Shown piece after piece: positions 5,710 to 8,246 of a stretch of 8,246 bases of DNA. The notes beneath the pieces were generated by a model. That model worked only from the letters and a program-made list of their open reading frames with translations. It did no database searches and was not told the origin of the DNA. Within the stretch, counting starts at the first letter, position 1. Each line of letters opens with the position of its first letter. The DNA comes from Prolixibacteraceae bacterium. GTDB taxonomy: Bacteria; Bacteroidota; Bacteroidia; Bacteroidales; Prolixibacteraceae. The stretch lies in contig DAIDJX010000145.1 of NCBI GenBank assembly GCA_027451165.1, forward strand, positions 1-8,246. The letters run 5' to 3'. The translations under genes and the position numbers were made by a program.

Positions 5710-5805
5710 CACCGTGGAACTCCGTACTTACACTGCGGGACACTGTGTAACATATACTTATTAGTTTCACAGTGTTACACAGTGGTTGCACAGTGTCACA
5801 CAGTG
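5710..5805 (+). repeat. Eight-box CACNGTG inverted-repeat element before trpB (element B)
   Basis: Box positions are 5710, 5720, 5731, 5741, 5768, 5778, 5789 and 5799, exactly the offsets of the element before trpF. The four downstream boxes are all perfect CACAGTG. The upstream ones are CACCGTG, CTCCGTA (decayed), CACTGCG and CACTGTG. The inner pair can form a perfect 7-bp stem with extra pairing (5749-5751 with 5764-5766); outer pairs contain mismatches. It starts 11 nt after the trpF stop and ends 17 nt before the trpB ATG. The bases between boxes differ from the other copy, so spacing is better conserved than sequence. Confidence 0.87.
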
Positions 5806-5822
5806 TACAAAAAAAGAAGCTG

Positions 5823-7004
5823 ATGAAATATACAATTGATCAATTTGGTTATTACGGCGAATTTGGTGGCGCCTGGATTCCGGAAATGATGTACGCCAAC
5901 ATCTCGGAGTTGCTTACCCGGTACCTGGAGATAATGGAATCCCCGGGATTCAGTCAGGAATTTGACTCCTTGCTGAAGGATTATGTCGGACGTCCCTCGC
6001 CCCTTTATTATGCCAGCCGCCTGAGCGAGCGGTACGGTTCCCACCTTTACCTGAAGCGGGAAGACCTGAACCACACCGGTTCCCACAAACTGAACAACAC
6101 CATCGGGCAGATCCTGCTGGCCCAAAGGCTGGGCAAAACGCGCATCATTGCGGAAACCGGTGCAGGTCAGCACGGACTGGCCACAGCCACTGTCTGTGCC
6201 CTGAAGGGATTGCAGTGTGTGGTGTATATGGGCGCAACCGACATAGCCCGTCAGGAGCCCAACGTGCGGAAAATGCGGATGCTGGGTGCGGAGGTGGTGC
6301 CGGTTAACAGTGGAAACAAAACGCTGAAGGATGCCACCAACGAGGCGATGCGCGATTGGATCAACCATCCTGAGGATACCCATTACATCATCGGGTCGGT
6401 GGTGGGACCGCATCCCTATCCCGATATGGTGGCCCGTTTCCAGTCGGTGATCAGTGCGGAAATCCGGAAGCAACTTCTGGAAAAGACCGGTTCGGAGTTA
6501 CCCACGCGGCTGATTGCCTGTGTGGGCGGTGGCAGCAATGCCGCCGGCACTTTTTACCATTTTCTGGAGGAGGAGCAGGTGGAACTGATCGGCGTCGAAG
6601 CAGCAGGTAGAGGGGTGGATTCCGGAGAAACGGCAGCCACTCTTGCGGTGGGCTCTCCCGGCGTCCTTCATGCAGCCCGTACCATGCTGATGCAGAACAG
6701 CGACGGTCAGATCACGGAACCCTATTCCATATCTGCCGGACTGGATTACCCGGGCATAGGCCCTTTGCACGCCCATCTGTTTAAAACAGGCAGGGCCAAA
6801 TACCTCAATGCCACCGACCGGGAAACCCTCGAAGCGGCGCACCTGCTGACCCGGCTGGAAGGGATCATCCCGGCGCTGGAATCAGCACATGCCCTGGCAG
6901 CGCTGGACAAAATTCCCATGAAACCGGATGAGGTAAACGTAGTCTGCCTCTCCGGAAGGGGGGACAAGGATATGGCGGCGTATCTGGAGTATTTTGGGTA
7001 TTAA
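5823..7004 (+). CDS. trpB: Tryptophan synthase beta subunit
   Basis: TrpB is the PLP enzyme that joins indole, channelled from TrpA, with serine to give tryptophan. The 393 residues are typical of the TrpB1 class. YGEFGGAWIPEMMY (11-24) is at the N-terminus, the PLP lysine is Lys89 in NHTGSHKLNN, and the catalytic Glu111 is in AETGAGQHG. The phosphate-binding loop GGGSNA is at 235-240, GLDYPGIGP is at 306-314 with Asp308 at the position that contacts the substrate-binding region, and the C-terminal LSGRGDKD (376-383) contains Ser377, which faces the PLP pyridine nitrogen. The ATG at 5823 has a purine-rich stretch (AAAAAAAGAAG) upstream and gives the family N-terminus; extending to ATG 5772 would translate the repeat element. 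No residue expected for activity appears missing. Confidence 0.98.
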   Translation: MKYTIDQFGYYGEFGGAWIPEMMYANISELLTRYLEIMESPGFSQEFDSLLKDYVGRPSPLYYASRLSERYGSHLYLKREDLNHTGSHKLNNTIGQILLAQRLGKTRIIAETGAGQHGLATATVCALKGLQCVVYMGATDIARQEPNVRKMRMLGAEVVPVNSGNKTLKDATNEAMRDWINHPEDTHYIIGSVVGPHPYPDMVARFQSVISAEIRKQLLEKTGSELPTRLIACVGGGSNAAGTFYHFLEEEQVELIGVEAAGRGVDSGETAATLAVGSPGVLHAARTMLMQNSDGQITEPYSISAGLDYPGIGPLHAHLFKTGRAKYLNATDRETLEAAHLLTRLEGIIPALESAHALAALDKIPMKPDEVNVVCLSGRGDKDMAAYLEYFGY

Positions 7005-7008
7005 AAGG

Positions 7009-7216
7009 GACTAAAAGACACAAGACTAAAAGACACAAGACTAAAAGACGCAAGACTAAAAGACACAAGATTAAAAGACACAAGATTAAAAGACACAGGA
7101 CTAAAAGACGCAAGACTAAAAGACACAAGATTAAAAGACACAGGACTAAAAGACGCAAGACTAAAAGACACAGGACTAAAAGACATAAGACTAAAAGACG
7201 CAAGACTAAAACACAA
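7009..7216 (+). repeat. 15-nt tandem repeat array filling the trpB-trpA gap
   Basis: Thirteen full 15-nt units of GACTAAAAGACACAA and variants run from 7009 to 7203, then a 13-nt unit lacking two bases (7204-7216) ends 3 nt before the trpA ATG. Variation is limited to the third base (C/T), the twelfth and thirteenth bases (ACA, ACG or ATA context) and the last base (A/G). Units 3-5, 7-9 and 10-12 follow a similar order of variants, pointing to expansion in three-unit (45-nt) blocks. On the + strand a TAA recurs in each unit in one frame, so the array is not coding. It must be transcribed between two genes whose products form one complex. Confidence 0.95.
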
Positions 7217-7219
7217 GAT

Positions 7220-7999
7220 ATGAACAGGATTGATCATCTTTTTCAAAATAAGAAAAGCAGAATTTTATCGGTTTTTTTCACTGCCGGCTTTCCCGGGTTG
7301 AATGATACCGTGCCCATCATCGAACTGCTGGAAAAGAACGGTGTTGACCTTATAGAAATCGGGATTCCCTTTTCAGATCCCACGGCAGATGGCCCCGACA
7401 TCCAGCACAGCAACGACGAGGCGTTGAAAAACGGTATGTCGCTGGAATTACTTTTCAGTCAACTGGAAGGGATCAGGGAGAAGGTTTCCCTTCCACTGAT
7501 CCTGATGGGCTATTTCAATCCCGTCATGCAGTTCGGGGTGGAACGGTTTTGCCGCAAATGCCGGGAAACCGGTATCGATGGGGTAATCCTTCCCGATCTT
7601 CCACCCTGGGAGTATGACCGGCAATACAAAGCTTATTTTGAAGGAAACGGCCTCCACAACATCCTGCTGATCACCCCGCAGACTTCCGATGAAAGGATCA
7701 GGGAAGCTGACCGGCAAACCGGAGGATTTCTTTATATGGTCTCTTCTTCTTCTACGACCGGGGCAGGGAAGGAAGTATCTGATTTTCAGACGGAATACTT
7801 TGAGCGTGTCCGCCGGCTTAACCCGGACCATCCCAGGTTGATTGGCTTCGGCATTTCCAACCGGGCGACCTTTGAGAATGCCTGCCAATATGCCTCCGGG
7901 GCCATTATTGGGAGCGCCTTTATCCGGGCGCTTCAGGAACCGGGGACACCGGAGGAGAAGGTTGGCAGGTTTGTCAGGCAAATCTTGCCGTCGGTTTAA
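7220..7999 (+). CDS. trpA: Tryptophan synthase alpha subunit
   Basis: TrpA cleaves indole-3-glycerol phosphate to glyceraldehyde 3-phosphate and indole, and passes indole through a tunnel to TrpB. The 259-residue TIM barrel starts at ATG 7220. The catalytic pair is Glu46 in DLIEIGIPFSDP and Asp57 in TADGP. LMGYFNPV (95-102), LPDLPPWE (124-131), ITPQTSDERI (151-160), the SSSSTTGAG loop (175-183), and phosphate-binding GFGIS (209-213) with IIGSAFI (229-235) complete the set. The SSSSTTGAG and LPDLPPWE forms differ slightly from the enteric versions but keep their positions. It is the last gene of the operon and is separated from trpB by the 15-nt array, which is unusual because the two genes are often tightly coupled. 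Confidence 0.97.
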   Translation: MNRIDHLFQNKKSRILSVFFTAGFPGLNDTVPIIELLEKNGVDLIEIGIPFSDPTADGPDIQHSNDEALKNGMSLELLFSQLEGIREKVSLPLILMGYFNPVMQFGVERFCRKCRETGIDGVILPDLPPWEYDRQYKAYFEGNGLHNILLITPQTSDERIREADRQTGGFLYMVSSSSTTGAGKEVSDFQTEYFERVRRLNPDHPRLIGFGISNRATFENACQYASGAIIGSAFIRALQEPGTPEEKVGRFVRQILPSV

Positions 8000-8006
8000 C
8001 CCGACG
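7989..8006 (+). other. GC-rich hairpin over the trpA stop codon
   Basis: CGTCGG (7989-7994) pairs with CCGACG (8001-8006) around a 6-nt loop holding the TAA. No T-run follows, so it is not a standard Rho-independent terminator. It may still mark the transcript end or protect it from 3' decay. Chance is possible at 6 bp. No other operon terminator is visible before the change of composition near 8030. Confidence 0.35.
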
Positions 8007-8041
8007 ATAAGCTGGATTAATATTTAAAGGACTTGTCCGGC

Positions 8042-8246
8042 ATGAGCCTCACCTCGGGCTTTGCCCGGCTGGTGCTGATCTGCGGCCATGGCAGCCGCAG
8101 CGCCAACAATCCCCACGCCTCCGGCCTGGATTGCGGGGCCTGCGGGGGGCATGCGGGCGACGTGAACGCCCGGGTGGCGGCGGCCTGCCTCAACGACCCG
8201 GCGGTGCGCGACGCGCTGCGGGACCGGGGAATCGACATCCCGGCCG
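8042..8246 (+). CDS. dabA: Internal fragment of DabA/DUF2309 inorganic carbon transporter subunit, truncated at both ends
   Basis: The frame from 8042 to the window end has FARLVLICGHGS, NNPHASGLDCGACGG and a following NAR...LND..VR..L...GI.IP pattern, typical of DUF2309 proteins. DabA is the soluble, carbonic-anhydrase-like zinc subunit of the DAB CO2/bicarbonate uptake complex with the membrane protein DabB. Two of its four zinc ligands are recognisable: the His of GHG (residue 16) and the first Cys of CGAC (residue 31), 15 residues apart, the same spacing I recall for His524 and Cys539 of the Halothiobacillus protein. The other two ligands would lie about 170 residues earlier and are absent, because an in-frame TAA stands at 8018-8020. 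The ATG at 8042 is therefore an internal Met. GC is about 74%, with third positions almost all G or C, unlike everything upstream. This looks like a proteobacterial-type sequence joined to the trp contig. Confidence 0.8.
   Translation, partial: MSLTSGFARLVLICGHGSRSANNPHASGLDCGACGGHAGDVNARVAAACLNDPAVRDALRDRGIDIPA

Noticed and set aside
4950..5805. CRISPR array, suggested by regularly spaced palindromic boxes
   Set aside because: Spacers are only 3-4 nt, the boxes invert at the centre, and no cas genes are present.
5772..5822. N-terminal extension of trpB from an ATG inside the repeat element
   Set aside because: The extra residues are repeat-derived and not TrpB-like; the ATG at 5823 has a purine-rich stretch before it.
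7001..7246. Long minus-strand open frames across the trpB-trpA gap encoding repeated Leu/Val/Ser pentapeptides
   Set aside because: They are translations of a 15-nt repeat, whose length is divisible by three and whose reverse strand lacks stops. They have no start context, no family likeness, and overlap trpB and trpA.
8017..8238. Minus-strand open frame at the high-GC end
   Set aside because: It is the shadow of the DabA frame; high GC removes stop codons, and the + strand frame has clear family motifs.

Overview
The window is a complete tryptophan biosynthesis operon, trpE-trpG-trpD-trpC-trpF-trpB-trpA, all on the + strand. The organism looks like an environmental member of the Bacteroidota. 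The first gene ends in a type IX secretion (Por) C-terminal sorting domain, the ribosome binding sites are weak and A/T-rich, a candidate promoter resembles the Bacteroidota TTTG / TAnnTTTG pattern, and base composition in the operon is close to 50% GC.

Layout. Positions 1-513 are the 3' end of a secreted, MopE-type metal-binding-motif protein. Positions 514-1141 form an unusually long leader with two complete ribosome-mediated attenuators in series. Each has a short leader peptide with three consecutive Trp codons (651-704 and 869-931), an antiterminator arm at the leader stop codon, and a Rho-independent terminator (734-770 and 968-1004). Short tandem repeats lie between and after them. Positions 1142-7999 hold the seven trp genes, which together convert chorismate to tryptophan: TrpE/TrpG anthranilate synthase, TrpD, TrpF, TrpC, and the TrpA/TrpB synthase. 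From about 8030 to the end is a 74% GC fragment of a DabA (DUF2309) inorganic-carbon transporter subunit. It does not match the rest in composition and begins in the middle of its protein, so it is probably a chimeric join or a foreign insertion.

The most unusual signals are non-coding. First, two trp attenuators stand in tandem with the same logic but little shared sequence. Second, two 96-nt elements lie before trpF and before trpB. Each has eight CACNGTG-like boxes at identical offsets (0, 10, 21, 31, 58, 68, 79, 89), arranged as an inverted repeat, and each ends exactly 17 nt before the next start codon. Third, a 15-nt tandem array of 13 full units fills the whole trpB-trpA gap. Fourth, 7-nt and 10-nt tandem arrays sit in the trpE leader. 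Almost every gap of this operon carries its own kind of repeat, while gene order and the reading frames are intact.

All coordinates, base pairings and residue positions were worked out by eye; no folding or database search was run.
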